Part shown: positions 1-11,800 of the stretch, piece by piece | Layout: each line of letters begins with the position of its first letter | How positions within the stretch are numbered: the first letter of the stretch is position 1 | Assembly: GCA_009731375.1 (NCBI GenBank) | Contig: BJOX01000052.1 | Coordinates: forward strand, 1,008,054 to 1,049,974 | Direction of reading: 5' to 3' | DNA length: 41,921 nucleotides | From: Paulinella micropora | Taxonomy: Eukaryota > Cercozoa > Imbricatea > Euglyphida | The notes under the pieces: generated by a model | The model's input: only the letters and a program-made list of their open reading frames with translations | What the model was told of the DNA's origin: nothing | The model's database searches: none | Position numbers and translations under genes: made by a program

Positions 1-46
1 TAATAATAATAATAATGATAATGATAAGAAGAAGAAGGAGATCAAA
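1..46. repeat. TAA/GAT/GAA-type simple repeat
   Basis: Short tri-nucleotide microsatellite (taa, then gat/gaa variants) at the window edge. An A-run follows at about 124-143. No gene is seen between here and the inverted-repeat arm at 356. Confidence 0.85.
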
Positions 47-355
47 GGGGGAATCGTACTACAGCACCACGTTGCTTGTATTTTTTTATTAGCAGTACGT
101 TTGTTCTTGACATACTGCCGAGAAAAAAAAAAAAAAAAAAAAAGAGATTGAGGGGAAGGAGTTCAAAAACCTACAAGAATGGCTGGAGAATCCGCTTTGA
201 CGTGCCGTATGAGGATATATTTATCGTCTTTTAGCGTCTATCCGTGGGTCGATGCGCTGTGTGGCATGACTCCATAGCGCATACTATTTGCAGAAAGAAA
301 TCAGAAGGTGTATGACGAAAATGCTATTTCCTTCATAAAATCGGGAGGGGGTACT

Positions 356-572
356 GTAGGCATCACCCCCCGGATAGCCGGTAAAAAGTACCTTTTCCTG
401 GTGACAGGTGCACCAGCTTGTTTTTCAGTATTATTTGTCCGGATTGGACCTGATGCCATTTTATTCCTGGTCTGTTGCCGTTTTCCTTTTTGGCTGAGCT
501 AATATAACGAGACATCATTCTCATCTTTTGAGGACTGTGTTTGGTTGTATTACCGACTTTTTACGAGCTATC
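356..572 (+). repeat. Left copy of a long-range inverted repeat pair
   Basis: The segment is homologous, in inverted orientation, to 17884-18114. Shared blocks include a stretch around 'ggatagccggtaaaaagtac', one around 'gagctaatataacgagacat' and one around 'tggttgtattaccgactttt', separated by diverged spacers; overall identity is roughly 75-80% by eye. The two arms are about 17.3 kb apart and bracket the whole copia/virus-like region. They may be two inserts of the same interspersed repeat or diverged terminal repeats of one large element. The small ORF over this stretch (308-502) is not convincing as a gene. Confidence 0.85.
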
Positions 573-974
573 GTTGGGGGCATTACAATATATTTCATTT
601 CTATATGTTATGACTACCTACGTGATCATATATATATTAATATTATATGTATTATAGCTACACTGTGCCTGTGTTACATACCGGCCTAATGTTACTCAAC
701 ATAGGATAGGGTGTGCCGGCATAGGACCTATCTTCTTCTCGTCGACTAGGCCTAGCTTGACTGGGGGGAGCTGCCCTGTATGTAGTCTAACTGATGCATA
801 CTTGCCCCAGCAAGCCGGGTAGCCACCATCGACACACTTGAATCTCTTGGAGAGACTCTGAGTGAGGGTAAGAGTAACGTTAGTATGTTTTGAGTATATG
901 TTTTTCTAATTTTCACAGAATAGATGTATTAGGACCTACAGTCAATTTAATAATTTACTTTGATCAAGGGGGAG
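573..974 (+). mobile_element. Likely 3' body remnant of a copia-type element, no readable ORF
   Basis: The stretch upstream of the LTR has no long reading frame. It ends in the purine-rich tract 'tcaagggggag' (963-974), which is the usual position and form of a Ty1/copia polypurine tract just before the 3' LTR. The integrase/RT/RNase H coding part is not recognisable here, so the body is either truncated or too decayed to read. Confidence 0.4.
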
Positions 975-1145
975 TGTTGGACCTATTAATATAATTAACC
1001 GGATAGTCAGTATGGTCCGGCATATGTAATGTGTGTCGTTAGAGCCATTACTTATGTCCGGCCTAGTATGTAATCGTGCTGTTCCCTTGGCGCACTTTTC
1101 TCAATAAAGTTTCTACTGTAGTCCACCGTGAGCTAGTATACAACA
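975..1145 (+). repeat. Ty1/copia-like LTR (3' LTR)
   Basis: It begins 'tgttgga' directly after the polypurine tract and ends 'acaaca', the TG...CA inverted ends (TGTTG/CAACA) typical of copia LTRs. The length is 171 nt. An 'aataaag' polyadenylation-type signal lies at about 1102. A related 'cttggcgc...aataaagt...ctactgtag' segment recurs near 6320, consistent with another diverged LTR piece. No 5' LTR is identified in the window, so the copy is partial. Confidence 0.6.
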
Positions 1146-1162
1146 GATTATTAAGTTAGTCT

Positions 1163-1524
1163 CCTTTAAGCAGTTAATGCTTTACGGTTCATACAGAGGT
1201 TAGTAGTGTTCTTGGCGGTGAAGCCAAGTGTCAGGTCACAGTATTAATAAACAGACAAGTCTGAATGCAGAGACAATCTTTAATCAGTCATTGCCCTTTG
1301 TGAAAGGAAGGAAAAATGACACTTCACTACTCAAAACTGAAACTACACGTCACTACTCAAAACATGAAAATTCCAGATAAATAACTTTCAGATGAATTAC
1401 TTAATAAAGGTAATAGTATGGAAGTACTAAAGTTCAGGACTGAAATTAAGTAATAGTGGCAAAAAAGGCAATTGATTGCATCCATCTAACTTAGGTAAAA
1501 TTACTATGACTAGTATTACTACTT
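1163..1524 (+). repeat. ~360-bp dispersed direct repeat, copy 1
   Basis: Nearly the same sequence recurs in the same orientation at 5930-6274, with small indels (roughly 90% identity by eye). It starts 18 bp after the copia-like LTR. It contains no coding frame. It could be an internal part of a non-autonomous LTR element, a SINE-like repeat or a MITE; the family is not identified. Confidence 0.85.
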
Positions 1525-3034
1525 AGAATTGATGATTGTGAGCGGCTTATGTAATCAGTGATTATGATAGCATATGGTCATATAGCTCGGGGGGTGTGTG
1601 ATAGTGTGAGCGATCTAGTGAGCGTGAGAGCTAGTGACTGAATGTGGAGAGCGTCTAATGTGTCTTTATCATCATGTTCTTTTGTGTTGTTTCATTCTTT
1701 TTCTTTTCTTATACATACGAGGAGATAACGAATGAGAGAGTTGATCGGCACTTTGGCTGCCCTTTCTGATCCTCACACCAATTTTTTTTAGTTAGCAATC
1801 ATACTAATCTTACAATGTGTACTGATTAGTTCTGTTACACTGTCTGATATATGATTGATTTTGCGTCGTTTGTTGCTTTTTGCTTCATGTGTTAATCATT
1901 TTTATACATGTGTTACTTGAACATATTGCTGAATTATGAGCCGTCCTAGAGCCATGGACAAAAATTTTTCTAATGAGATTATCCTATTGGAAATCCATTT
2001 TCTTAACTTCGCCGTTATGAAATTTATATTTCGGTGGGTGCGTTATTCCCATAGAATTATTAATTCAGTTTTAGTCATATGAAGTTGTCGTTGTACTCAT
2101 AGCTTTGTCAATGTTTTAACTCATACATACTTGGCCAGCAATAATAGTTGTGTTTAGAGATGGTGGGGTGCTTAGCTACAGCGAATATAGCAATAGCTGA
2201 TGATGTTGTTGGTCATAGAGATATTAGCTGTTGACAGGCGGAGTCAAATTAGCTGATAGCCTGTAAAGCCTAGAGCGTGATGGTAGGCTGAGCGCAGGCG
2301 GTGATGTTACTGACAAAGAATAGACGTTTTGAGATGGATGTGTTAATGTTGTCGTATGCGTGTTGCGTGTTTCGCTTATTTTATAGCAATATTATACATA
2401 CTGTCACTTATTACTATGCTCAGTACCCCAATGCGTTATGTGTTGACTCATTATGTCTCTTTTATCATTTATCTTACATTTTTGCTTGTATTGCATGATT
2501 TTATCTGCATGTAGTTATTCTTTTGCTTATTCTTTGATTTAACGTTGAGTGAGTAGTTCAGACTAGCTACCTGCACTATTTCAGTTTGCGTTTATAGTTA
2601 GAGCATAACTAGTCATTAGAGAGCATGAAGAACAAACAGACATCGATAATGATAACACATTGAAAAATATGCTCTGCAGCATATATATAGTTTGAACGAG
2701 GGTAATATGTATGTTGTAACAAATATACTTCGCAAATGACAAATGTATACCATGCACATTAAAACAAACAGCTACAAATAACAATGGCATAGAAAATGTT
2801 TAAGTCACAACATAGTAGTTCCAGCACAGGGAAAAGCAGAAAACAACGCAAAAATGTACAAGGCATTATGACTTGAGAATATAGCATGGTCTCATAAAAT
2901 GAGTCCTCTATGCTCACTAGCCACTGTGTAACCAGGTTCTTTTGCAACTCTATGTGTCTTTTTGCCACCTTCGTACCGAGAACTTATGATCATAACATCG
3001 ACTCACAAACAAAATGAATAATCACAGAGTTAAA
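1525..3034. other. Non-coding stretch, no supported feature
   Basis: AT-rich host-type DNA. Only short chance reading frames (60-70 codons, Cys/Phe-rich) are present, with no domain, splice structure or codon bias that I would support. Confidence 0.6.
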
Positions 3035-3243
3035 TGTCGCTCACGACACACGCACACAGTATATATCGCTTTACCCTCGAAGCTCACACATGTCATACGC
3101 AAACGTAATACACGTGGAACACAACATTCTCACTCTCTCCGTCGACAACATCACCTCTATGTCGCTCACGATACACGCACCCAGTATTTATCGCTTTACC
3201 CTCACACATGTTATACGCAAACGCAACACATGTGGAACACGAC
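3035..3243. repeat. Two-copy tandem duplication, period about 125 bp
   Basis: The block starting 'tgtcgctcacgacacacgc' at 3035 is repeated from 3160, with 'cgctttaccctc' and 'tggaacac' landmarks in the same order. The second copy lacks a few bases. The overlapping Thr/His-rich frames are products of this repeat and not supported as genes. Confidence 0.8.
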
Positions 3244-3930
3244 ATAATAACAAAAGTGAACAAAGTGGACACGAATCAAACTCATGCCACCCACACACAA
3301 CTGATTCATTCAAACTAAGACAAGTCGTACCAGTCATACAGGCCTAGGCCTACAGGATGAAAAGAGAAAATGAAAACTCTATCAAAACCCATTCATGTAG
3401 TCACACATACAATTTACACGACATCTCGTCAGAACATAGGTAAAGACAATCGAAAGAAAGTCAACTCTGACCATTTATGACCAAACAATCATAACGATGG
3501 ACGACATGCATGCTAGGCACAGTTATGTAACCATGACACCACACACCATGCATACTGTGACTGAATTTATTGCTGTCGTGCTGCTGAATCGTATTAGTGT
3601 GTTGTGTGACTTTGTGCTGTACGGATGTGTGCGATGTATGATCCGTGTCTCTACTATCATTTTGATTGTGTTGCATGTATGACACTTACCAATGCATTGT
3701 ACGTTCGTTGCGTCTTTGTTTTCTTTGTGTTTACATGTTGTCTTTGTTTTTGTGCTGTTTTATCGCCGAATCGCTCTTCTCTCTCCTTCGTCAGCTCTAC
3801 TTACGACCACTCAGTGTCTTTTCTCTCTATAAGCTCAAAGCTATACTCGAGTCCTACGCACACCATCACGCTAGCTGCTCGTCATTCATGGTGCATGCAC
3901 ACATTAATCTCACACGGAAGCTTTCATTTT

Positions 3931-4032
3931 CAGCTTCCAGCTTCCAGCTTCCAGTCCGGCTTCCAGCTCCCAGTCCCGGCTTACAGCTCCCAGTTCCGGC
4001 TTCCAGCTTCCAGTCCGGCTTCCAGCTCCCAG
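3931..4032. repeat. Minisatellite of 'ttccagctcccag/ttccagtccgg' units
   Basis: About eight to nine short units of 6-13 bp built from 'cttccag', 'ctcccag' and 'tccggc'. The Ser/Gln/Phe-rich reading frames here arise from the repeat. Confidence 0.8.
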
Positions 4033-5929
4033 TTTCAGCTCTCTTTTTCGAAATGGTATTTAGCAATTGCAATCATGGCTTGTCCTGGGCAAGACTTTAA
4101 ACTGCATCCAGTTAGAGTAGTTAGATTGTTAGAATCATAAGCCTACATTCAGAATAAGGACTCGACGTGTGTGGGTGCCCTTTCTGACCACACTAGTATA
4201 GTTCATTCTCTTTTTCCTCTTATACACATTTTCTTTCTTTGGATGGATAGAGAGTAGAAAAGCTAGCTAGACGAGTAGGTCTATAGTAACTAATCTAAGC
4301 ATTAGATAGTGCGTGCGAGTGTATCATGCATTTTTTTTTAGAGGGTATGTACGAACATAGGCTCAAAGGGTCTTAATTATGCATATCTTCAAGAACATTT
4401 TGCTAATTTATTTTGCTTTCCATATTGCTTAGTCTTGGTGCTATTTTTTTAAAGAGTTTTCACTTTTTTTTTTTTTTGTAGTGCGTTTGTGTGTTGACAT
4501 ACTGTTTCAATATGTATTCTTGGTGTCGATATGTTATGCCTCGTACGTTTGCATTATATATTTATGTGATGCTGATGGATGAACATCATAATATGATTAT
4601 ACCATGCGTGTATGAACCTTTATGTTTGTGTTTTGTTCTGTCAGAGTTACACGACATGATGAGTGCTTATTTACTTGGTGTTATATTGCGATTATCGTGT
4701 TGTGTTGTGTTGATTGAAGCAGTATAGATCAACAGAGAGAGAGGGAGAGAGAGAGAGAGAAAGCAGGCAGAGCAACAGGCAGAGTGAATGCTATGATAGA
4801 AGAGCCAGAGAGTGAGTAAGTGAGGCTCAAGAGAGATTAGCATGAAAGCGATAGTAAGCCGGAAGCTGGACAGGGAGCTGGTCGGGCCCGGGAGGACATC
4901 AGTCTAAGCAAAACGAGCAAGCTTGTGAAATTCTCTCCCCCCACGCCCACTCGACGACCAAATGGAGATAAGGACAAAATGCGGATGAAAAGGAAAAAGT
5001 GTCTCATGTCTGGGTGTCTCTCTCTCTACGTATACGTGTTTTTGGCAATCGAAATGCCAATGCCAAACACATAACAGACACAATGTCATACTCTTACAAC
5101 ACCACAGACATTACACAAAGGTGTATTAACAACACATGTACACCACTCTCGACACTTCTCAACACAAAAAATTCTATTGCACTGTCCGCAAAATTTGACC
5201 CAAAAAATGTCCGTAAAATACGTTGAAATTTCGCCACACAAACATGTCATCTCTCATGCTATCCTTCAACCATAACAACTTCTTTCGCCCCTCGGCTCTT
5301 ATCTGTGCCTTAGTCTCTGGGCTCATCCTAACGGACACTCTAATGAATGGCCTACTCAAGGGCTCTTTTCAATTGCTCCTTAGCTCTTTTTGAGAGAGAG
5401 AACCTACACTAATCACATACAAAGTGAGACGCTACTCTATCCCACTGCTCTATCCGTTCGTAATCTCTCATTAAACTGGACTATTCTGTTATTATCTGCC
5501 TATCCATTAGAGGTAAGAGAAGAGAAAGAAAAATTATTCGACTGCTGACATAATCTAGCTGAATGTACGTATGTGTATACCTTCCTGTACCTATGACCCC
5601 ATCGACCTTAACGCTAACTCCTACGTGTGAGAAGGGATAAAATGTGGGCTTCCTTGCACTTTTTTCACTTTCGCTGTCTGGCAGCGCTATCTCGATTGAG
5701 GTCATGGTAGACCACTCTTAGCAATACACTTTTAAATCGAGTGGACTCTCTGCCACTCTTGCTCTGATATCTCTGTACTCACCTTTTTGCTAGGTGAGGT
5801 TTTTCCTCTTGTCGGGCAAGACTGTTCCGTTCTCAGTTTTGTGGAAATGTCAGGTATAGATATACTGAGAAAGTCTCTGTCACTGTCTCGTTGTGCGGAA
5901 TGAACCCCGAGCCAATCAAGGCTTCATAA
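4033..5929. other. Non-coding host-type stretch
   Basis: There is a GA microsatellite at about 4735-4762 and a poly-T at about 4467-4480. A fragment at about 5178-5232 ('ccgcaaaatttgaccc' ... 'gaaatttcgcc') has the look of a short MITE/interspersed repeat. No gene is supported. Confidence 0.5.
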
Positions 5930-6274
5930 CCTTTAAGCAGTTAATGCTTTGCGGTTCATACAGAGGTTAGTAGGGTTCTTGGCGGTGAAGCCATGTGTCC
6001 GGTCACAGTATTAATAAAGAGACAAGTCTGAATGCAGAGACAATCTTTAATCAGTCATTGCCCTTTGTGAAAGGAAGGAAAAGTGACACGTCACTACTCA
6101 AAACTGAAACTACACGTCACTACTCAAAAACATGAAATTCCAGACTTTCAGATGAATTACTTAATAAAGGTAATAATATGGAAATACTAAAGTTCAGGAC
6201 TGAATAGTGGCAAAAAGGCAATTGATTGCATCCGTCTAACTTAGGTAAAATTACTATGATTAGTATTACTACTT
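5930..6274 (+). repeat. ~350-bp dispersed direct repeat, copy 2
   Basis: Second copy of the repeat at 1163-1524, in the same orientation, 4.77 kb downstream. It is followed at about 6318-6360 by a short piece resembling the LTR interior ('cttggcgc', 'aataaagt', 'ctactgtag'). It lies at the left edge of the AT-rich virus-like block. Confidence 0.85.
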
Positions 6275-6378
6275 GACTAAAACTGAATTAAGAATTATAT
6301 GGAAATAACTGTCTCACATCCCTTGGCGCTTTCTCAGCAATAAAGTCACAAAAAAATTCTACTGTAGTAGATAAATAC

Positions 6379-6431
6379 ACATTTTTGGGGGGTGTTTTTT
6401 TCGTGCCTCAAAAACCCCCTTCCAAAAATGT
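6379..6431. repeat. Strong hairpin at left edge of the AT-rich block
   Basis: 'acatttttgg' (6379-6388) pairs with 'ccaaaaatgt' (6422-6431). Inside it, a G-run followed by a T-run can pair with an A-run followed by a C-run. Base composition falls sharply to AT-rich just right of it, so it may mark the left junction of the virus-like element. Confidence 0.65.
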
Positions 6432-6997
6432 ATCGTCCTTCCTATTGATAGTTTAAACAATCGATACTAAGCCTCAAAACAGCAAAATAATTTTTTTTTG
6501 ATAAATACAAGAAAGCAAAATAAATAAATTCGTTTTCCTCTACTTCAAAAAAAAAAGGATTAGCGAACAACTTCTCTATTCCTTTTAAAGAATAGCGAAA
6601 AATATATTTATGTAAATGGAAGACTATGTAAGACCTCATTCTAAACAACTATACAAGCAAATCAACAGAGATAAATAAACAAGAAAGCAAAAGAAAAAAT
6701 AAAATGTGAATGTGGACCGAAGTATCAAGAGCGAATTTATCAAGACATAAAAAAACACACCAATATCAAAATCAATAAATTTTACTACTATAGGTATTAC
6801 TATAGCACACTTATCTTTTTATTTTGCTATAAAATATTTCATAAAATTTTTTATAAAAGTTGTCCAAAACTGCGAAAACACAAAAACATTTCTACATTTT
6901 CGCATCCTCTCAGAAAAAACCACATGATAACATTTTAGCCGTCTATAGTGCCACCAATTACAGGTCCATTATTACTTTCGCCTTCCTCTCTCTCTGA
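6432..6997. other. AT-rich non-coding stretch left of the integrase
   Basis: Very AT-rich. The only frame (minus, 6442-6648, 68 codons) has no recognisable similarity and is probably chance. A 19-bp direct repeat ('gactagttcttatgttttt' type) lies at about 6997-7034 over the 3' end of the integrase. Confidence 0.5.
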
Positions 6998-7973
6998 CTA
7001 GTTCTTATGTTTTTGACTAGTTCTTATGTTTTCCGGTTGTATTTCTTCTTTCTTTAGCAGTTCTTTATTTTTCTTCTCTTTAATAACTTCCTTAGTCTGC
7101 TCTTTCATATCTTTTTCTTCATCAATTGGTTGAATAAAAACAGTTTTCAATAAATCTCTCGGACTTACTAATTCATCATTATTTAATATTAACTTGAATC
7201 CAGACCGACCCTTTACTTTATAAATAATTTTACTGAAAGTCTTTCCACCTTTGGAGAAAACATTTCTTTTGTTTTCTTTTCTCACACTATCACTAACATT
7301 GAATTCGTCTATTAAATGATCGCGGGTTATCACTTGTTTATTTTTGTCTCTTCCAAAAAATATATCTATCGGTTTAGCATTAATACCTCTATGAACTTTA
7401 TGATTATAAGCATTGACTAAGTCCTGAATATAACTAACCCAATCAAAATTACGATTGGTTTCAAATAAAAGGTCTAGCCATCTTCTAATACTCCTTATTA
7501 CTCTATCAACAACCGCTAAGGCCCTATGGTCGCCTACTTCAACTACATCATGTTTAATTCCATTTTCATTAAAATATCCACGAGTTGCTCCTTTATATTC
7601 TCCACCGCGGTAGTAATTGATTTCGGTTTATATTTAATTGTTTTCAAAGCATAATAGACTTCTTTTGCTGTTTTATTTTTTAGTGGAATGATTATTAAAT
7701 ATCGACTATGACAATCAATCCAAACAAGCATCCAAGCATAGCCCTTATTTCCTTTCTTATCTTTTATCTTACTCATATCCGCTAAAGAAAGACTTGGTCT
7801 AATGGTTTATCAACCCATATAGTGTTCCATATTTTCGGGTTCTTTTTCTGGTGGTGAATTTCAAGTGCTTCTTCTTCTTTTGTTTTAACTACTTCTCCTG
7901 TAGGTGTGTCTTCTAATTGACTATTACGATTTTGGTTATTAATAATTGTATGTTTATGGTCTAAATCTGGCAT
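6998..7973 (-). pseudogene. rve (DDE) integrase, Polinton/PLV type, broken
   Basis: Retroviral-type integrases join linear element DNA to host DNA; Mavericks, Polintons and many PLVs carry one. Three frames on the minus strand line up as one protein. The N-terminal frame (start MPDLDHKH at 7973) ends near 7782. The core frame (to 7543) carries LADMSK, with the first catalytic Asp, and then WIDCHSRYLIIIPLKNKTA. The third frame, open from about 7600 to 6998, carries GYFNENGIKHD, GDHRALAVVDRV and a C-terminal SH3/chromo-like part with KGGKTFSKIIYKV. Two frame changes are needed, near 7785-7800 and near 7600. The second falls where the central catalytic Asp (the DNG motif) should be, and that motif is not visible. 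The third acidic position reads Asp (VVDRV) where Glu is usual. I infer an inactive copy. It is divergent from the next gene, with a 10-bp spacer. Confidence 0.85.
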
Positions 7974-7983
7974 ATTATATAGT

Positions 7984-8239
7984 ATGAGATTTTCAAAGTC
8001 AAATGTAAAAAACAAAAAATATAAAGTCATTAGTCCGAAAGGTAAGGTTATTAATTTTGGAGATATCAGATACGAACATTATAAAGACCGCATAGGTTTA
8101 TTCACATTTAGACCATGTAGATAAAAAAAGAAGAAAAAAATACAGAATGAGAGCAAAAGCAATACGAAATTCAAAAGGTGAATTAGCTTATAATAATCCA
8201 GAATATAGTAATTATTATTCTTATCATTATCTCTGGTAA
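7984..8239 (+). pseudogene. DUF5754-like small viral protein, one frameshift
   Basis: Small basic protein of the type found in giant viruses and PLVs and, to my knowledge, catalogued as DUF5754; function unknown. The first frame from ATG 7984 reads NKKYKVISPKGKVINFGDIR and then RYEHYKDRIGL, the family hallmark (K-K-Y, INFGD, YKD). After a frame change between about 8100 and 8118 the second frame reads DHVDKKRRKKYRMRAKAI and ends YYSYHYLW, the equally typical KKRR and terminal Tyr-rich LW motif. Total length matches the family (about 80-85 aa). It starts 10 bp from the divergent integrase and ends 3 bp before the stop of the convergent Lys/Glu-rich gene, showing tight viral packing. The family name is from memory; the motif match is what I see. 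Confidence 0.75.
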
Positions 8240-8242
8240 TGT

Positions 8243-8770
8243 CTAAAACTTCAAGAAACATTTTTCAACATTATTATTTTTTTCTTTCTTAGCACCACCA
8301 GAAGATTGATTATATACTTTTACACTCACACTGCTAGACTTTTTTCCTTTTCCTTTTTTCTGCTTAATTTCTTCTTCTTCGCTACTCTCGCTTTCACTTT
8401 CTTCACTTTCTTCAGGCTCAGGCTCTGGTTTTTTACTCTTCTTCTTTTCTCTCTTAGTTTCTGCTTTCGCTCTTTTTATTTTCATTTTCACCATCTTTTC
8501 CGTAATGATATCAGTGAAATCAACCTCATCTTCACTCTCACTCTGCTCGGGTGTGTCATCTTGTTCCTTTTAGTTAATAATATCTGTTGCTAAATTCTTA
8601 TTTTCTATCTCTGCTATTTTTCGTTCCATATATTCGTCTTCGCTTTTAACCGCGTTTCGGTATTGCTCCAAAACCTTTTTGGCATGTTCCATTTTTCTCT
8701 GCTTTGCTTTTTGTTTAATTCCATCGACTGCTTTTACCCAGTTTTGGCGGCTCGCTTCAGGACTTGGCAT
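8243..8770 (-). pseudogene. Lys/Glu-rich low-complexity viral protein with one in-frame stop
   Basis: From ATG at 8770 (MPSPEASRQNWVKAVDGI) the frame runs about 66 codons with a Lys/Glu-rich helical character, meets a TAA at 8570-8572, and then stays open in the same frame to the stop at 8243. The second part is acidic (DDTPEQSESEDE), then Lys-rich, then a Ser/Glu block (ESEESESESSEEEE), and ends in VEKCFLKF. Same-frame continuity on both sides argues for one 175-codon gene with a nonsense change, not two genes. I do not recognise a domain; a disordered, nucleic-acid- or virion-associated role is only a guess. It is divergent from the tail-fibre gene across a 59-bp AT-rich spacer. Confidence 0.65.
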
Positions 8771-8829
8771 TCTATACTAAACGTTTTATTTTTTAGTATT
8801 TTTAAAATTAAATATTTATTTTATATAAT
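8771..8829. promoter_or_regulatory. Bidirectional AT-rich promoter region
   Basis: The 59-bp spacer between the divergent starts at 8770 (-) and 8830 (+) contains 'ttatataat' directly abutting the + start. The same TATATAAT-type motif lies just before the starts at 7973 (-), 13410, 14732 and 15104. This is inferred as a viral promoter element. Confidence 0.5.
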
Positions 8830-11800
8830 ATGGCAGGCTCATCCTATAAATCATTACTCGGCTTGTCAGAAATAGCGACAGACAGCCTATCAATAGCAAC
8901 TTAGACTTAACGAACACAAACATAGTGGGCTTAAATACAGACAGAGTGCCAGAAGATTCCGACCCAATAAATCTTTATTATACTGATGCGCGATTTGACA
9001 CACGTCTCGCTTTAAATCAACAACAGACCTAAAAGAAGGGCTTAATTATTATTGGACTGATAACCGCTTTGACACACGTCTCGCTTTAAAATCAACGACA
9101 GACATCAAAGAAGGAAAAAATTTATACTACACAGAGCAACGAGTAAGGGATAATGACGAAGTCAAAGCCTCAACTCAACACCGCTCTAATACTTCTAATC
9201 CGCACCAAACCAGTTTATATAATTTGATAGACACAAACATATTTGCACAAGCGAGCGGGCAATACTTAACTTACAACGATGTAGAAGGTAAATGGAAGAA
9301 TACAGCCCTTGGTTCAATTGATACACTTTCAGATGTGGTTATAACCGCACCAATAGCAATGAATAGTTATCTAACATATAATTCAATAAACTGGGTAAAT
9401 AAAACATTTCCGATAAATGTGGATGAATTCGGCAATATTAGTATGGGAAGGAAGAATATAACAGGAGTTAATTTACTAAATACCAAAGATGTTGATGAAT
9501 GGATATTTGAGCACCAAGATAATAATGATAAAGTGTCAGCGAGTGGAAGTATAGATAGCCACAGCGATGTGACAATAACAGGCTTCCCAGCAGATAACCA
9601 ATTACTCATTTATAGCACGGGGCAATGGAGAAACACCACACCACCCTTTCTTAGATTAGACGGCACAGCCAGTATGACAGGAGGACTAAATATGGGAGGC
9701 TTGCTATTTCAGGGGCTTCTACGTATAATGGAATTAATATCGCTAATCTCGCAGTTGATGGTTCGGTGGTCAAACTAACAGGAGACCAAACCATAGGAGG
9801 AATTAAAACATTTAGCAGTATAATAAATGCGAGTGTGGGGATTGATATGAAAAGCCAAAGCATAACAAATGTGAATTTGGTTGATGGCGTGGATGTTTCC
9901 GTTCTTGATACTTCGGTGGTTAAACTAACAGGAGACCAAACCATAGCAGGGAATAAAAAATTTACATTAACTTTAGAAGTAAGTGGTTCATCCAATCCTA
10001 CTACTTTTGATGGTATAGGCATAGCATTTGATACAAAAATAGGAATGATTGCAGCACAAAAAACAGCAACAGCGACTTGGTATCCGATACAAATAACGGG
10101 TTCGTATGTTGAGTTATATTCAGGTAATACTTTAATTATAACCGCAACTGGAACAACATTAAGTTTGAATAACAACAAAATAACAAACTTAGCCACACCA
10201 TCAGCAACAACGGACGGAGCAAACAAAAGTTATGTGGATACATTAGACGGGCAAAATGTGAAACTAACAGGAAACCAAACCATAGCAGGAATTAAGACAT
10301 ATAGCAGTGGTGTTGAAATAACGGGAAATTCAATCAATTCAACAACAAAGGGCACATTTATCGTTTTCAATTCTACCAGTAATATCGGGTCAATTGCTAG
10401 TTTGGATATGAAAACTGCAACATATTACAACTTTGAAATTTCTGCGAAAAGAATAAGTTTTATTATTGACGGCACGATTGTTTCGTGGTTTAATGCTACT
10501 GGCTTAGATTGTAATAGTAGTCGGATTGTTAATCTAGGAGCACTACAGAATGCGAATGAAGCGGTAAATAGGCAATATCTGGATGATAATTGTGTGAAAC
10601 TAACAGGAGATCAAACAATAACAGGAATTAAAACATTCAACGGGACGAGCACTGTGATAAAATATCTAACTTTAACGAACAATGCCGATTTTAATAATCA
10701 AACTATTACTAATGGCGGAAATATAACATATAATGGGGCGAGGATATTAAACCAAAATGGAGGAGATATATTCTTTTCACAGACATCAGGAGATTATCAG
10801 TATTTCTTATTTACTCTAAATACCGCTACAAGTGGAACCGCGAACCAACGAGGTTATGTATTTACGAATGTAGCATTTGATGCAAAAGGGGCGGGACTTT
10901 ATATTTCAAAACCTTTGGATAATAAAAGTGCTTCGTCTGACATTGTCCGTTTTAACAATGCTGGCTGTATGCGGTTTTATGGTGCTTTGGATATGAACTC
11001 AAACAACATAACAAGTGCTGGAACAATAACGGGAACTACATTAACGGCAACTGCTGGTATGACTACAACAACATTAACGGCGAGCGGATTATTAACAGCA
11101 GATGGCGGTCGTAAGTTATCTATTCAAAATAAATTAGATGGAGGAAATGGACAGGGTATATTTCTGTGGGATACAGACAACGCAGGATGGGGGATTTATA
11201 TGGCTCAGCCAGGGGCAGGTAAAAGTCTATCTGGAGGGTCTGCGGTTGCAGGCAACGATATTTCAGGCTTTGCTATAAGATTTAGGTCTGGTTTTGCTTC
11301 GGCAGATGGTTTTGTGTGGGAAAATTCTAATGAGCAATTGTTAATGTCATTAAATGGGGCAAACGGGACTTTATGGACAAAAGGATTAATAACGGCGAAT
11401 GCGGGGATATCAACAACAACATTAACAGCAAGTGGATTAATAACGGCGAATGCGGGGATATCAACAACAACATTAACTCTTCCAACAACATCAAGCGGAT
11501 TTTTAACATTAAGACAAAGACCTGCTTATACTAACGACCCACAAATATTTTGAAATCAGGAGGATATACGAATTATGGAGTAGTTTGTACATCAACTGGT
11601 TTGCTTCATGCTTGGACTACTTCAAACTCAACAGGTGAGCCGTCAGGCAGTTATAATTATATTCCTCTCAATGGTGCCTGGACGAACTCATCGGACAGGA
11701 GGCTAAAATCAGATATTAAAACATTAGACTGCGGGGATTGTTGTGAGAAACTAATGAAAATAAATTGTTGTTCATATTATTTGAAATCAGACGAAAAGAA

